Positions 47,857-60,552 are shown, counted from the stretch's first letter. The stretch is 64,000 nucleotides of DNA from Rhodococcus xishaensis (GCF_004011825.1 NZ_RKLO01000002.1:618656-682655), one strand, 5' to 3'. Translations and numbers: made by a program. The notes: generated by a model from the sequence alone, not told the origin.

Positions 47857-48551
47857 CGCACTGCTCCAGTCCTATCGCTGACCACTAGTAGCAGTCTGCC
47901 GATCACATCTTCGATGCCCAGTTCACTCGTGTCGACCGTCACCGCATCCTCCGCCGGACGTAGCGGTGATACCGCTCGGGTGGAGTCGAGGTGGTCGCGG
48001 CGCTGGACGTCGGCGAGGACGGCGTCGAAGTCCCCGTCGCGGCCCTCGGCGAGGTCTTGGGCGTGGCGCCGCAAGGCCCGCGCCTCCGCGGAGGCCGTGA
48101 GGTAGATCTTGACGTCCGCGCCCGGTAGCACGACGGTTCCGATGTCGCGACCCTCGACGACGATCCGCTCGGCCTGCTCGACGATCCGCCGCTGCAGGTC
48201 CACCAGGAACGTGCGCACGTCCGGGACCGCCGACACCGCGGACACGGCCCGCGTGACCTCCGCGCCGCGGATCTCGGCGGTGACGTCCTCACCGTCGAGT
48301 TGCACGCCGGCGTGCCCAGGGTCGGTTCCGATGGTCAGCGGCAGTGATGCGGTCACCTCCGCCACCGCGGCCGGATCGGCTACGTCGACGTCCTGACGCA
48401 GGGCGTGCAAAGTCGCGATCCGGTACATGGCACCGGTGTCGAGGTAGCGGGCACCGAGCCGTGTCGCCAGCCGACGGGAAACGCTGGACTTCCCCGTGCC
48501 CGACGGTCCGTCGATCGCGACGACCAGTGCGCCCTCGTTCGCCGCGCTCAC
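47853..48551 (-). CDS. cmk: Cytidylate kinase
   Basis: A 232-residue CMP/dCMP kinase: P-loop [20 protein letters not shown]-binding segment [22 protein letters not shown] with the conserved Arg/Asp, and the lid region with RRDHLDSTR. It makes CDP/dCDP for lipid, RNA and DNA synthesis. The GTG start overlaps the pseudouridine synthase stop, and its own stop overlaps der, so it sits in a translationally coupled chain. Confidence 0.95.
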   Translation of the reverse strand: MSAANEGALVVAIDGPSGTGKSSVSRRLATRLGARYLDTGAMYRIATLHALRQDVDVADPAAVAEVTASLPLTIGTDPGHAGVQLDGEDVTAEIRGAEVTRAVSAVSAVPDVRTFLVDLQRRIVEQAERIVVEGRDIGTVVLPGADVKIYLTASAEARALRRHAQDLAEGRDGDFDAVLADVQRRDHLDSTRAVSPLRPAEDAVTVDTSELGIEDVIGRLLLVVSDRTGAVR

Positions 48552-49534
48552 AGGCCGACCGCCCCGTAGAGGCCGCCCACCTCGTGGCGGCCGAGCACCC
48601 GCAGGGTTCCGGGCCGCTGGTCGCCCAGAGCGACCGCGCCGATGTCCGTGCGAACCAGGCGAATAACCGGGTGCCCGACGGCCTCGAGCAAGCGACGCAC
48701 GATGTGCTTGCGACCCTCGTGCAGCACGACCTTCACCAGCGACTTGCCATCGTTGATGTCGAGCAGCGCGAACGAGTCCACCTTGGCGGGCCCGTCATCG
48801 AGCTCGACACCGGACTTGAGGGACTTGCCGACGCCGCGACCCACGACGCCCTGCACCGTTGCCAGGTATGTCTTCGACACTTGGTACGAAGGGTGCATCA
48901 GGCGGTGTGCGAGGTCCCCGTCGTTGGTCAGCAGCAACAGCCCCTCGGTGTCGGCGTCCAGCCGGCCGACGTGGAACAGGCGCTGGCCTGCGGCGACACG
49001 TTCGGAGACGATGTCGCCGACGCATGGGCGTCCCAGGTCGTCGGACATCGTGGACTGCCAGCCGCGCGGCTTGTTCAGCGCCAGATGAACCAGGTCCTCC
49101 TTGACGACCACACGGGTGCCGTCGACACGAACGACGGCGTTCTCGGGATCGATGCGCAGCCCCTGCTCGACGACGATCCGTCCGTCGACCTCGACGCGGC
49201 CTTGCGCGATGAGTTCCTCGGCGGCACGGCGCGATGCGACACCGGCCTTGGCGAGAACCTTCTGCAGCCGGACGCCATCACCCTGCACTACCGTGAGGTC
49301 ACGGTCGTCGGGCGTGTACTGGTGCTTTGCCGGTTTGGCGTTGCTGATCTTGGGGACGTGAGGCTGCAGCTGAGCGCGTTGCGGTTTGGGTGCCTTCGGC
49401 CTGCCTCGCTTGTTGGTCTGCTTGCTCGTCTGCTTGTTCGATGCAGGGGTCGGTCGGGCAGTGCCGGGAGCACCCTCCCTGGCCTGCCTTCTTCTGCGGT
49501 CCGGTATGCCATCACGGCGAGCGGGCTTGTTCAC
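48548..49534 (-). CDS. rluB: 23S rRNA pseudouridine synthase, RsuA/RluB family
   Basis: A 328-residue enzyme: a long basic Lys/Arg/Gln-rich lead (~85 residues), an S4 RNA-binding domain ([26 protein letters not shown]), and the catalytic domain with the Asp in [18 protein letters not shown] large basic lead is common in actinobacterial forms. The substrate is probably 23S rRNA helix 89-like positions, inferred from RluB. It ends with a 4 bp overlap to cmk, and starts 13 bp after scpB. Confidence 0.9.
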   Translation of the reverse strand: MNKPARRDGIPDRRRRQAREGAPGTARPTPASNKQTSKQTNKRGRPKAPKPQRAQLQPHVPKISNAKPAKHQYTPDDRDLTVVQGDGVRLQKVLAKAGVASRRAAEELIAQGRVEVDGRIVVEQGLRIDPENAVVRVDGTRVVVKEDLVHLALNKPRGWQSTMSDDLGRPCVGDIVSERVAAGQRLFHVGRLDADTEGLLLLTNDGDLAHRLMHPSYQVSKTYLATVQGVVGRGVGKSLKSGVELDDGPAKVDSFALLDINDGKSLVKVVLHEGRKHIVRRLLEAVGHPVIRLVRTDIGAVALGDQRPGTLRVLGRHEVGGLYGAVGL

Positions 49535-49547
49535 TTCTCGATCCCTG

Positions 49548-50246
49548 TCAGTCTTCTAGGTCGATCTCGGGATCCGGCGTGCTTACCGACCCCGCGGTCG
49601 TCCCCATTCTCGCAAATCGTGGATCCGCTTCGAGACTCTCGCTGATGTCATCGATCACATCGACGTCCGGGAGCAGCGGCGCGAGCGGTGGCAGATCCTT
49701 CAGTGAGGCCAGCCCGAGGCGTTCGAGGAACAGTTCGGTGGTCGCATAGGTTGTCGCATTGGTCTCTGGATCTGGGCCGGCTTCGGCAATCAGACCGCGA
49801 GCCAGCAGCGTACGGACGACACCGTCGACGTTGACGCCGCGGACGGCGCTGATTCGAGCCCGAGTCAGCGGCTGCCGGTAAGCGATCACCGCGAGGGTCT
49901 CGAGCGCCGCACGGGTCAGCTTCGACCGGGCTCCGTCGAGCAACAATCGTTCGACGTACCGGGCGTGCTCTGTACGGGTGTAGAGCCGCCAGCCGTCCCC
50001 AGCGAACCGCAGGTCGATGCCGCTGCCGCGGGCAGTGAGGTCGTCGGACATCGTGCGGAGCATCGTCTCTACCCGCGCCTCGGACTCCCCTAGCGCAGAC
50101 GCCAACATCTCGGCGGAGGCCGGGGCATCGACGACCAGCAGCATGGACTCGAGCGCCGCCACCAGACGGTCGTCCGGCATCGGTGCGAACTCCTCCTCGA
50201 ACAGGCTCACGTCCTCCGCGTCGTCCTGCGCGTCCAGGGACGTCAT
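49548..50246 (-). CDS. scpB: Segregation and condensation protein B
   Basis: A 232-residue winged-helix protein that pairs with ScpA as kleisin partner of SMC. Two helical winged segments: LVAALESMLLVVDAPASAEMLASALGESE and LTRAALETLAVIAYRQPLTRARISAVRGVNVDG. The ATG overlaps the scpA stop (ATGA), which sets the start although the frame extends further. An acidic N- and C-terminal tail is present. Confidence 0.93.
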   Translation of the reverse strand: MTSLDAQDDAEDVSLFEEEFAPMPDDRLVAALESMLLVVDAPASAEMLASALGESEARVETMLRTMSDDLTARGSGIDLRFAGDGWRLYTRTEHARYVERLLLDGARSKLTRAALETLAVIAYRQPLTRARISAVRGVNVDGVVRTLLARGLIAEAGPDPETNATTYATTELFLERLGLASLKDLPPLAPLLPDVDVIDDISESLEADPRFARMGTTAGSVSTPDPEIDLED

Positions 50247-51106
50247 CCGTAGTCCTCCTCGCTCGCGGGCGCGTCCGCGGTCTCGCCGGTCCAGCTCACC
50301 AGCAGGCTCCCCAGGGGCTCGGTCTGCGTGAACATTACCGACTGCTCCCGGTACAGCTCGAGCAGCGCGAGGAAGCGGGCGACGATTTCGACGGGCATCT
50401 CGCATTCGACGATCAACTCGTCGAACGGGACCCACTCCTCCCGTCCCCGCCGTTGGAGCAGTTCGAGGATCCGCGCCGCCTGCTCCGGCACCGACACCGT
50501 GGGCACGTGCAGGTGCCCGAGCCCTACCGTCGGGACAGGACGGGGCGCCAGCGCCGTCGCCGCGATCTCCACGAACTGCTGCGGATCGACACCGAGCAGC
50601 ACCTCGGGGAGCAGTTCGACGTAGGGGTCCTCAACCGACACCGACCTCGGGTAGCGGCGTAGCGCGGCTGCCTCGAACTCGCCGAACAGTTGGGCGACCT
50701 GTTTGTAGGCGCGGTACTGGAGCAGCCGCGCGAAGAGCAGGTCGCGGGCTTCGAGCAGCGCCAGGTCCTCGTCGTCGTCCACCTCGCCCGCGGGCAGCAG
50801 TCGCGCCGCCTTGAGGTCGAGGAGCGTCGCTGCGACCACCAGGAACTCGGTGGTGCGATCCAGGCCGATCTCTCGGCCGAGACTGCGTGTGTACGCGATG
50901 AACTCGTCGGTGACCTCATGCAGCGCGACCTCGGTCACGTCCAACTGGTGCTGGTTGATCAGCGTCAGCAGTAAGTCGAACGGGCCCTCGAAATTGCGCA
51001 GGCGCACCCGAAAACCGGCGTCCTCCGGGGCACCAGCCGCCGGCTGGGCCGTCTCGACCCCGTCAGCCTTCGCCGTCTCAACCCCCTCAGCGACGTCCGC
51101 GCTCAC
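50243..51106 (-). CDS. scpA: Segregation and condensation protein A
   Basis: A 287-residue kleisin. The N-terminal Smc-binding part is RLRNFEGPFDLLLTLINQHQLDVTEVALHEVTDEFI; the middle is acidic and the end a winged helix (VPFDELIVECEMPVEIVARFLALLELYREQSVMF). A leading ~30 residues Ala/Glu-rich are not conserved. GTG start overlapping the parA-like stop. The order ParA-ScpA-ScpB-RluB-Cmk-Der is as in Mtb. Confidence 0.94.
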   Translation of the reverse strand: MSADVAEGVETAKADGVETAQPAAGAPEDAGFRVRLRNFEGPFDLLLTLINQHQLDVTEVALHEVTDEFIAYTRSLGREIGLDRTTEFLVVAATLLDLKAARLLPAGEVDDDEDLALLEARDLLFARLLQYRAYKQVAQLFGEFEAAALRRYPRSVSVEDPYVELLPEVLLGVDPQQFVEIAATALAPRPVPTVGLGHLHVPTVSVPEQAARILELLQRRGREEWVPFDELIVECEMPVEIVARFLALLELYREQSVMFTQTEPLGSLLVSWTGETADAPASEEDYG

Positions 51107-52113
51107 CGGGCACAGCGGTGGATGACCTCGCGAGCGAGGGCCCGGTACGACTCCGCACCACCGGAATTGGGCGCCCAGGTCGTGATCGGCTCGCCGGCGA
51201 CGCTCGTCTCGGGGAACCTCACAGTGCGATTGATGACGGTGTCGTAGACCAAATCACCGAAGACCTCCACCACCCGCGACATCACCTCACGAGCATGCAG
51301 GGTACGTACGTCGAACATGGTCACGACGATGCCCTCGAGCGACAGCTTCGGATTGAGCCGATCATGCACCTTTTCGATCGTGTCGTTGAGCAGCGCTAGC
51401 CCGCGCAACGAGAAGAATTCGCACTCCATCGGGATGATCACGCTGTCCGCGCACGCCAGCGCGTTGACCGTCAGCAGACCGAGGGAAGGCTGGCAATCGA
51501 TCAGCACGTAGTCGTAGCGGTCGAGCACCGGATCCAGGACCCGCCCCAGTGTCTGCTCGCGCGCGACCTCCGTGACCAGTTGGATCTCGGCCGCCGACAG
51601 ATCGATGTTGCTCGGCAGCAGGTCGAGCCCCTCGATCCGGGTCCGCATGAGCACATCATCGATGGATCTGCGCTCGACCAGCAGGTTGTGGACAGTCAGG
51701 TCCAGATCGTGGTGAGCGACGCCGAGTCCAGCGGACAACGCTCCCTGCGGATCGAGGTCCACGAGAAGCACCCGACGGCCGTAATCGGCGAGCGAAGCAC
51801 CCAAGTTGATCGTCGACGTGGTCTTGCCTACACCGCCCTTCTGATTGCACATCGCAATGACCCGGGCAGGTCCGTGACTGCTGACGGGTGTGGGCTCTGG
51901 TATGTCGCGCAGCGGACGGCCGGTGGGACCGAGTGGCACATCGTGCCCCGATTCGAGGTTCCCCACGTACGACAGCGCATCCTGGTGCGCCTGCTCCGCC
52001 TGCGATGGCTGAGGTGTCACCACCAATGTCCCCTGTCCTGTAGATCCCGTCCCGTCGCCGAGCTGCCTCCACAACGCTACCGCTTCGTGATCTGAAACGA
52101 GGCCAACACGCAC
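51103..52113 (-). CDS. ParA-family ATPase (Rv1708-like, not the main ParA)
   Basis: A 336-residue deviant Walker ATPase: KGGVGKTTSTINLGASLA, RVLLVDLDPQGALSAGLG, and YDYVLIDCQPSLG. An extra ~90-residue N-terminal region (SYVGNLESGHDVPLGPTGRPL) is specific to this subgroup. It has no ParB partner here. Its place between XerD and ScpA fits a role in chromosome or division-site positioning, as suggested for orthologues. GTG 52113, four bases after the xerD stop. Confidence 0.88.
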   Translation of the reverse strand: MRVGLVSDHEAVALWRQLGDGTGSTGQGTLVVTPQPSQAEQAHQDALSYVGNLESGHDVPLGPTGRPLRDIPEPTPVSSHGPARVIAMCNQKGGVGKTTSTINLGASLADYGRRVLLVDLDPQGALSAGLGVAHHDLDLTVHNLLVERRSIDDVLMRTRIEGLDLLPSNIDLSAAEIQLVTEVAREQTLGRVLDPVLDRYDYVLIDCQPSLGLLTVNALACADSVIIPMECEFFSLRGLALLNDTIEKVHDRLNPKLSLEGIVVTMFDVRTLHAREVMSRVVEVFGDLVYDTVINRTVRFPETSVAGEPITTWAPNSGGAESYRALAREVIHRCAR

Positions 52114-52117
52114 CTCG

Positions 52118-53047
52118 TCAGCGCGCCCGAGGATGCGCCTGAGACCACACCTCCCGCAGCGCACCCGCGGTGACCATGGTGTACAGCTGAGTCGTCGTCA
52201 CCGAGGAATGCCCCAACAACTCCTGCACAACGCGTACATCTGCGCCCCCGTCGAGCAGGTGCGTGGCAAACGAATGCCGCAGCGTATGCGGCGACACGCC
52301 GGCCGAGAGGCCTGCCTTCTCCGCGGCATCGCGCAAGACCTGCCACGCGCTCTGCCTCGACAGTCGGCCTCCCCGGGCGTTGAGGAACAGCGCCGGCGTC
52401 CCCTTCGTCACCAGGCCAGGTCGGCCTCTTACGAGGTAGGCGTCGATTGCTGCAATCGCTGGGCGGCCGACGGGGACCACTCGCTGTTTACCGCCTTTAC
52501 CTCGCAATAGCACCGAACGGGACTGCGCGTCGACGTCGTCGATGTCGAGGCCGACCGCTTCGGAGATGCGCGCCCCGGTCGAGTACAGAAGTTCGAGCAG
52601 TGCCCGGTCGCGGACCGTGCGCGGACTGGCGGATGCACCGTCGCCGCCGGCGGCGTCGAGAATCGACAACACGTCGTCGAGTGGCAGGGACTTCGGCAGT
52701 CGCCGCCCCGGGGCCGGGGGCTTCACCGCGCGGGCCACGTCGCCAGTCGTCGCGCCTTCGGCCGCCGCGAACCGGTGCAGCCCGCGGACCGCGATCAGCG
52801 CCCGCGCCGCAGAACTGGACGCGAGCGCGACGGTTCCGGACTCCGGGTCCCCGCGTCGCAGCGCCACGACGAACTCGCTGACGTCGCTCTCGGTGACGCC
52901 CCGCAAGTCGTCGACACCCCGATCGGCCAGAAACCGGGCATATCGATCCAGGTCACGTCGGTACGAGCTGAGGGTGTTGCCAGCCGCCCCGCGCTCGACC
53001 GCCATGTGGTCCAGATAGGTGTCGATCTGACCGCTCAGCGCCGTCAT
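52118..53047 (-). CDS. xerD: Tyrosine recombinase XerD
   Basis: A 309-residue tyrosine recombinase that resolves chromosome dimers at dif together with XerC. An N-terminal SAM-like domain is followed by catalytic residues: Arg in STGARISE, Lys in [10 protein letters not shown], His-Arg in [12 protein letters not shown], His in LGHSS and Tyr in TTQLYT. The ATG overlaps the NUDIX gene's stop (ATGA). Core synteny (Mtb Rv1701) makes it a housekeeping recombinase, not a mobile-element one. Confidence 0.95.
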   Translation of the reverse strand: MTALSGQIDTYLDHMAVERGAAGNTLSSYRRDLDRYARFLADRGVDDLRGVTESDVSEFVVALRRGDPESGTVALASSSAARALIAVRGLHRFAAAEGATTGDVARAVKPPAPGRRLPKSLPLDDVLSILDAAGGDGASASPRTVRDRALLELLYSTGARISEAVGLDIDDVDAQSRSVLLRGKGGKQRVVPVGRPAIAAIDAYLVRGRPGLVTKGTPALFLNARGGRLSRQSAWQVLRDAAEKAGLSAGVSPHTLRHSFATHLLDGGADVRVVQELLGHSSVTTTQLYTMVTAGALREVWSQAHPRAR

Positions 53048-53694
53048 GTGAAATCGCTGTCGGCCCGACCGTGTTTGCGCCGTGCGAACGACTCCGGCCG
53101 GTCGACCCATTCGGCGTCCGGCGACCGTAGGGCACCGGGTCGAGCCCGGGCAGCAGCGAGGGCGAGGATCCCGGATACCGCGGTTGCGCTCACGATGTCC
53201 CCGCGCAGCGCCATCGCCACCACTTCGTCGAACTGCACCCGGGCGATCTCGAGATCAGCCTCCTCGTCGTGGGCGTCGGGACGACCGACTTCGTACAGAC
53301 CGGTCGCGAGGAACACCCGAACCGATTCGTCGGTGAAGCCCGGCGAAAGAGCGACGTCGACGAGGACCGACCAGTGGTCGGCCGCGAGTCCGGTCTCCTC
53401 CACGAGCTCCCGGCGGGCAGCGTCGAGCGGATCCTCACCCGGCTCGTCGAGCAGCCCGGCCGGCAACTCCCACAACCGTCGGCCGAGTGGATGCCGGTAC
53501 TGCCGGATGAGCACCAGCCGGTCGGCGTCGTCGAGCGCCGCGATAGCAACAGCGCCGTGGTGCTCGACAACCTCCCGATCCGCTACTCGCCCGCCCGGCA
53601 TCACCACCCGGTCGATGCGGAGCGCCACGATCGCTCCGCTGTACACATCACGCGACCCGACGGTGTCGAACTCGTGTTGCCCCGGCCGGCCCAT
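53044..53694 (-). CDS. NUDIX hydrolase (ADP-ribose pyrophosphatase type)
   Basis: A 216-residue protein with a complete Nudix box ([20 protein letters not shown] followed by G and acidic residues), preceded by [29 protein letters not shown], which is typical of ADP-ribose pyrophosphatases. Mtb Rv1700 is the equivalent. It would clear ADP-ribose or similar nucleotide derivatives. It lies nine bases after pyrG and overlaps xerD. Confidence 0.88.
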   Translation of the reverse strand: MGRPGQHEFDTVGSRDVYSGAIVALRIDRVVMPGGRVADREVVEHHGAVAIAALDDADRLVLIRQYRHPLGRRLWELPAGLLDEPGEDPLDAARRELVEETGLAADHWSVLVDVALSPGFTDESVRVFLATGLYEVGRPDAHDEEADLEIARVQFDEVVAMALRGDIVSATAVSGILALAAARARPGALRSPDAEWVDRPESFARRKHGRADSDFT

Positions 53695-53703
53695 CGGTGG
53701 CCG

Positions 53704-55515
<1,812 letters not shown>

Positions 55516-55588
55516 TCACGGTAACACCTGTCGGCCTCAACCCTGCACGACGCTCCGTGATACCCGCTCGAGATACGTTTCAAACGCA

Positions 55589-56533
55589 CTACGGCTGCTC
55601 CGATCCAACGGTGACAGCAGTTGCACCGGGGCCGATCCCGTACCGCCCCGAACCGCCCTCCAACTGCTCCTGGAGGGCGAGAACCGTCGTGATCCTCCCT
55701 GATTCAAGGTCCACGTTGTCGACAGTTGTCAACACCGCCGACAATGCGGCGTCAGCACGCGCAACAGCGATCGGACCGTTGCCTTCGGCGGAAGCGCCGT
55801 GGCCTGCCAAGACGGTCCCGGCTCCGCGACCGTCGAGTGTGCCCGCGAAGCGCGCGATGACCGCCCCACGATTGCCACTGGTGTTGTCCGGGTCACCACT
55901 TCCGGTCAGCACGACCGCGAACTGGGCCGGCTGAACGTTCCCGTCGAAGTCGATGAAACCGCCAGCACGGAGCGTGTCGAGCGCGAGCGCCAGCTCCTCG
56001 GGAGTGGTTTGCGGCTGCGCCGTCTGCGGGTCGAGCAGCAGCACCGAGCCCAACAGATCGCCGGCGAGGCTGCCTTGGTCGACCGCACCGGTCCGGAGCT
56101 GAACACCAGCCGGGATGATGTTCGTCAACGTCGTGCGCAACTGATCACCATTGGACGCGTTGACGAACGACTTCGTCAGGGAGACCCGTCCCGTGACCGA
56201 ACCCCCGGCCTGGGTGACTATCCGCTGCAGGCCGTCTAGGTCGCCAGGATCGGCGTCCGGGGTGGAGATGACGATGACCGACCGTTGTGCAAGCGTGTCG
56301 CGCACGATCCGCTCGGAGACCGCGGAGTCGAATCCATCTGCCGAAGCGAGCTGCTCGCCGAGGCGATTGTTCGTCTCGTTCAGTCGCTCGATCTCGTTCT
56401 GCAGTTGAGCCTTGTCGTCACGCAGACCCGAGAGCATGCTGTTCGACAGCAGCCCGGAGCCGAGAACCACGCCGATCGCGAGAGCGAGGAAGACCGCCGC
56501 TATCGAGATGGCGTGTTGGCGCAGCGAAATCAC
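55589..56533 (-). CDS. steB: SteB/MctB-type membrane protein (copper transporter domain)
   Basis: A 314-residue protein with one N-terminal membrane segment (ISLRQHAISIAAVFLALAIGVVLGSGL), a coiled coil (LRDDKAQLQNEIERLNETNNRLG) and an extracytoplasmic domain. Mtb Rv1698 (MctB) has been described as needed for copper removal, while in Corynebacterium SteB works with SteA in cell separation. The GTG overlaps the steA stop (GTGA). I prefer the SteB reading because of the neighbour; the copper role may not conflict. Confidence 0.85.
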   Translation of the reverse strand: MISLRQHAISIAAVFLALAIGVVLGSGLLSNSMLSGLRDDKAQLQNEIERLNETNNRLGEQLASADGFDSAVSERIVRDTLAQRSVIVISTPDADPGDLDGLQRIVTQAGGSVTGRVSLTKSFVNASNGDQLRTTLTNIIPAGVQLRTGAVDQGSLAGDLLGSVLLLDPQTAQPQTTPEELALALDTLRAGGFIDFDGNVQPAQFAVVLTGSGDPDNTSGNRGAVIARFAGTLDGRGAGTVLAGHGASAEGNGPIAVARADAALSAVLTTVDNVDLESGRITTVLALQEQLEGGSGRYGIGPGATAVTVGSEQP

Positions 56534-57714
56534 TCGAAGAGGTCCTGAACCCACAGCGCAAAGCTGTTCCACGTATCGATTGCCCAGTCCACCGCATCTC
56601 CACCGACGTTCGAGACGGCGAGCGCCACGATCACGGCGGTAAGCGCGGCGAGCACCAAGAGCGCGATCGCGGCACCGGACACCCGGCTGCGATACAGCGT
56701 CGCGACCGCCTTGGCGTCCACCAGTTTGGGACCCACCCTCAGCCGGGTGATGAACGCGGCCGGGTTCGTGTCGCGGCGAGCGCTGTCGAAGAACTCGTCG
56801 AGCGAGACCTTGCTGCCGACTGTCACGATCAGCGACGCACCGTGGCGATCGGCCAGCAACAGCGCCAGTTCGCTTGCTGACGCCGACGACGGGAAGGTGA
56901 CGGCACCGACGCCGAGGTCCTGGATGCGGGAGAGTCCCGGGGCGTGACCATCCGAGTCGGCGGGCAACACGACCTCGGCACCACACTTGAGGGTCTCGCT
57001 GGTGATGCCGTCCGGATCCCCGACGATCAGATCGGGGCGGTAGCCCGCCTTCGTCAGCGCGTCCGCACCGGTGCCGACTCCGACGAGGATCGGTGAGTAC
57101 TCCTTGATGAACGGCCTCAGCGCCTTGAGATCCGACTGATGGTCCGGCCCGCCCGCCACGACCACGACATGACGGTCCTCGAGGTTCACTTCGATGTCCG
57201 GGACACCGACACCATCGATCAGGAGCGGGCTCTCGGACCGGATGAACTCGATCGCGTTGCCCGAGAACGCCTCCAGGTGGTCAACGAGACCGGTCTTGGC
57301 TTCGATCATCCGATCGGAGATCTCAGCCTCGGTCAACTCCGCACCCTCGGCCAGCCTCCGCTCACCTGCGTACACGGCCCCCTCGTGCAGGCGAACCTTC
57401 GAACCGTCCTTGATCTCCGTGAAGATCTCGGCGTCAGTGGCGTCGATCAGCACGATTCCGTTTGCGACGAGAACCTCTGGACCGAGATTCGGGTAGCGGC
57501 CGGTGATCGACGGCGATGCGTTGACGACCGCGAGCACGCCAGCAGTCACCAGCGCGTCCGCCGTGACTCGATCCAGATCGATCTCGTCGAGAACGACGAC
57601 GTCCCCGTGCCCTGCACGGCGCAGCAACTTGCCGGTGTCGCGGCCGACCCGAGCGATCCCGCTGATTCCGGGTAGAGGTTCGGTCTTTCGGGAGAGCAGC
57701 GCCGGCATCTTCAT
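56530..57714 (-). CDS. steA: SteA-type cytokinetic ring protein
   Basis: A 394-residue protein with a mostly cytoplasmic thiamin pyrophosphokinase-like fold (DIEVNLEDRHVVVVAGGPDHQSDLKAL, ILVGVGTGADALTKAGYRPDLIVGDPDGIT, SEXXXKCGAEVVLPADSDGH) and a C-terminal membrane segment (GAAIALLVLAALTAVIVALAVS). SteA recruits SteB to the division ring in C. glutamicum, controlling cell separation through RipA. ATG 57714. The frame extends 21 residues further. It overlaps steB. Confidence 0.87.
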   Translation of the reverse strand: MKMPALLSRKTEPLPGISGIARVGRDTGKLLRRAGHGDVVVLDEIDLDRVTADALVTAGVLAVVNASPSITGRYPNLGPEVLVANGIVLIDATDAEIFTEIKDGSKVRLHEGAVYAGERRLAEGAELTEAEISDRMIEAKTGLVDHLEAFSGNAIEFIRSESPLLIDGVGVPDIEVNLEDRHVVVVAGGPDHQSDLKALRPFIKEYSPILVGVGTGADALTKAGYRPDLIVGDPDGITSETLKCGAEVVLPADSDGHAPGLSRIQDLGVGAVTFPSSASASELALLLADRHGASLIVTVGSKVSLDEFFDSARRDTNPAAFITRLRVGPKLVDAKAVATLYRSRVSGAAIALLVLAALTAVIVALAVSNVGGDAVDWAIDTWNSFALWVQDLFE

Positions 57715-57817
57715 GGCCTCGATGATCGCCCGTCGCGATCGGATGTTCCGGAAGGCGCGCCGTGTCGGATACCACACACATCACAGCTTCGCCACCGAAA
57801 GGGCCTGATTCGCGGCA

Positions 57818-59593
57818 CTATGCGAGCACCGTGCTGCGCTCCTGCCCAGCGATCGACAACAGTTCCTCCGCGTGCGCACGTCCGGTCTCGGTGTCGTCGA
57901 GGCCGGCGAGCATGCGGGCCAGCTCGACCACCCGTTCATCCTCTGTCAGGGCGCGGACACCACTGTCGATGCCGCTGCGCTCGTCGTCGACCTTGTCGAC
58001 GACCAGGTGCGTGTCCGCGAACGCCGCGACCTGAGGCAGGTGAGTGACGACGATGACCTGGTGTGTCCGCGCAAGCCGCGCGAGGCGACGGCCGATCTCG
58101 ACGGCCGCCCGGCCACCGACTCCGGCATCCACCTCGTCGAACACCATGGTCGCCCCACGATCCGATCCCGCGAGCACCACCTCGAGGGCGAGCATCACGC
58201 GGGACAGTTCGCCGCCCGACGCACTCTTGCTGATCGGGAGCGCCGGAGCCCCGCTGTGCGCGGCCAGACGGAACTCCACCTCGTCCACACCAGACGCCCC
58301 GGCGTGCACTTCCCGACCATCCACGACGAGCGGAGCCGAGTCGTCGGGACTGACCTCTCGCGGACGCACGGAGACCTCCAGCGCCGCCCGGCCCATCGCC
58401 AGCCCGGACAGTTCCGCGCTGACTGCCTTCGCCAGCTTCCCGGCAGCCTTTGCCCGTGCCGCGGACAGCGCGGCAGCAGCTTCGGCGGCGAGCTCTGCCG
58501 CCTCGTCCACCCGGGTGGCCAGCGCCGCCAGCGCGTCCGACGAGGTGTCGATCCGTGCAAGCCGTTCCCGGGCGGTGTCGGCCCACTCCAGCACACCGTC
58601 GATGTCGGCCGCGTACTTGCGGGTCAGGGTCTTGAGTTCGGCCTGGCGAGTCAGCAACTTGTCGAGCGCACCTGGATCGGTCGGCAACCCCGACAGATAC
58701 GCGGACAGCTCACCCGCGACGTCGGCGACGACCGCAATGGCTTCGCCTAGTCGTGGGCCGAGACCCGAAAGCGCTTCATCGTCAGAGGATTCGATCCGAG
58801 ACCGTGCCTCCCCAAGCAGATCCAACGCACCGGTGTCGCCGACAGCTCCATCGTCGACACCGGTGAGCGCCGTCTGAGCGCCCTCCGCGGCAGTGCGCAG
58901 CGAGTCGAGGTCGCCGAGCCGACGTACCTCGGACACGATCTCGACGTCCTCGCTCGGCGTCGGCCCGATTCGGTCTATCTCCTCGAGCGCGAATGTCAGC
59001 TGATCGGCTTCCTGCGCCAGTTCGCGAGCCCGACCGGTGCGTTCGTTCAGCTCCCGACGGGCCTCGAGCCACTCAGCGCGATACTTGCGGTAGCCGGCAA
59101 GCAACGGCCCGATGGTCTTGCCCGCGAACCGGTCCAGGGCGCCGCGCTGCTGGCCCGGACGAAGCAGACGCAGCTGATCATTCTGACCGTGCACGGTGAG
59201 CAGCGGGTCGGTGAACTCGGACAGCACGCCCGCGGGGACGCTGCGTCCGCCGAGATGAGCCCGGGAGCGGCCGTCGCCACTGACGGTCCGCACCGCGATG
59301 ACGCTGCCGTCCTCGTCCCGCTCGGCACCGCACGACTCGAGAAGCCCGGCGACCTCCCGATCAATCTCCGGCGCCGACTGTTCGATCTGGAACCGTCCCT
59401 CGACAACGGCACGGGAAGCACCGACGCGGACCCGGCCCGCGTCGGCACGCACCCCGCTCAGCAGATGCAGGCTGGTCACCACCATCGTCTTGCCGGCGCC
59501 TGTCTCGCCCGTGAGCACCGTCAGGCCGGAATGGAACTGCACGCACGCCGACGAAATGGCCCCCAGGTTGTCGATCCGAATCTCCGCCAACAC
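57818..59593 (-). CDS. recN: DNA repair protein RecN
   Basis: A 591-residue SMC-like ATPase for double-strand break repair. Walker A GETGAGKTMVV, a long coiled coil (residues ~170-390), signature SASGGELSRVMLAL, Walker B TMVFDEVDAGVGG. GTG 59593 is used because LAEIRIDNLGAI is the usual N-terminus and it lies two bases from the nadK stop; the frame is open upstream. In Mtb recN (Rv1696) is also flanked by nadK and Rv1697. Confidence 0.94.
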   Translation of the reverse strand: MLAEIRIDNLGAISSACVQFHSGLTVLTGETGAGKTMVVTSLHLLSGVRADAGRVRVGASRAVVEGRFQIEQSAPEIDREVAGLLESCGAERDEDGSVIAVRTVSGDGRSRAHLGGRSVPAGVLSEFTDPLLTVHGQNDQLRLLRPGQQRGALDRFAGKTIGPLLAGYRKYRAEWLEARRELNERTGRARELAQEADQLTFALEEIDRIGPTPSEDVEIVSEVRRLGDLDSLRTAAEGAQTALTGVDDGAVGDTGALDLLGEARSRIESSDDEALSGLGPRLGEAIAVVADVAGELSAYLSGLPTDPGALDKLLTRQAELKTLTRKYAADIDGVLEWADTARERLARIDTSSDALAALATRVDEAAELAAEAAAALSAARAKAAGKLAKAVSAELSGLAMGRAALEVSVRPREVSPDDSAPLVVDGREVHAGASGVDEVEFRLAAHSGAPALPISKSASGGELSRVMLALEVVLAGSDRGATMVFDEVDAGVGGRAAVEIGRRLARLARTHQVIVVTHLPQVAAFADTHLVVDKVDDERSGIDSGVRALTEDERVVELARMLAGLDDTETGRAHAEELLSIAGQERSTVLA

Positions 59594-59595
59594 CG

Positions 59596-60552
59596 CTATC
59601 GTTTCCTCCCTCGCCATCCCGTCACCGGAAGATCGAACTTGCGCACCATTCGGTCGGCGAAAGGCGCGGAATCGAGTCGCACCCATCTGATCGGGTCCTT
59701 GCCCCGGACCACCTCGACGCGACCGCCGGCGGGCAACTCCAGCGTTCGCCTGCCGTCACAGAAGACGAGTCCGTCGTGGCTGTCGGCGACGGTCTCGACC
59801 GCGATGACCGAATCCGGGCTCGTGACCAACGGACGAGCGAAGAGTGCGTGCGCATTGCTCGGGATAACCAGCAACGCCTCGAGTTCCGGCCACACCACCG
59901 GCCCTCCTGCGGAGAAGGCGTATGCGGTGGACCCGGTCGGGGTCGCGATCAGAACACCGTCACAGCCGAATGCCGAGACCGGACGCCCGTCGACCTCGAG
60001 CACGACCTCGAGCACCCCAAGACGTGAGCGGTTCTCGATGCTTGCCTCGTTGAGCGCCCAACCACGCTGCACGACCCGGTCCTCGACCCGCACCAGCACG
60101 TCGAGAGTCATTCGATGTTCGATGCGGTATTCGCGCCGAATCACCTGTTCCAAGGCGGCCTCGAGGTGCTCAGCCTCCGTCTCCGCGAGAAACCCGATGC
60201 GGCCGAGATTGATGCCGAGCACCGGAACATCGGCTGATTGGGCGAGTTCCGCGGCTCGCAGGAAGCTGCCGTCACCGCCGAGCACGATCACCATCTCGCA
60301 ATCCGACGCCGCGCCCGGACCTTCGGGCACGACGCTGATCACCGGCTTGTCCGGCCCGTCCAACGGCGACCCGACCCGGGCGACGTCGACCTCGTTCTCC
60401 AGCAATCGAAGCGCGATCCCGGCACCGGCGCAGATCGTCGCGACGCGACGCGCGGTCTCTGTGATCTCCGCGCGCCCAGAGTGCGCGACGAGGAGAATCT
60501 GACGCTCGGGAATCGCGGATGACGACACGTCGGTCCCTGGAGAATTCGTCAC
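59596..60552 (-). CDS. nadK: NAD kinase
   Basis: A 318-residue kinase making NADP+ from NAD+. Catalytic [22 protein letters not shown] and the glycine-rich [14 protein letters not shown] are all present. The length is usual for actinobacterial NadK, which can use polyphosphate as well as ATP. Its GTG overlaps the tlyA stop; recN starts two bases after it. NADPH supply links it to gnd earlier in the window only in general metabolism. Confidence 0.95.
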   Translation of the reverse strand: MTNSPGTDVSSSAIPERQILLVAHSGRAEITETARRVATICAGAGIALRLLENEVDVARVGSPLDGPDKPVISVVPEGPGAASDCEMVIVLGGDGSFLRAAELAQSADVPVLGINLGRIGFLAETEAEHLEAALEQVIRREYRIEHRMTLDVLVRVEDRVVQRGWALNEASIENRSRLGVLEVVLEVDGRPVSAFGCDGVLIATPTGSTAYAFSAGGPVVWPELEALLVIPSNAHALFARPLVTSPDSVIAVETVADSHDGLVFCDGRRTLELPAGGRVEVVRGKDPIRWVRLDSAPFADRMVRKFDLPVTGWRGRKR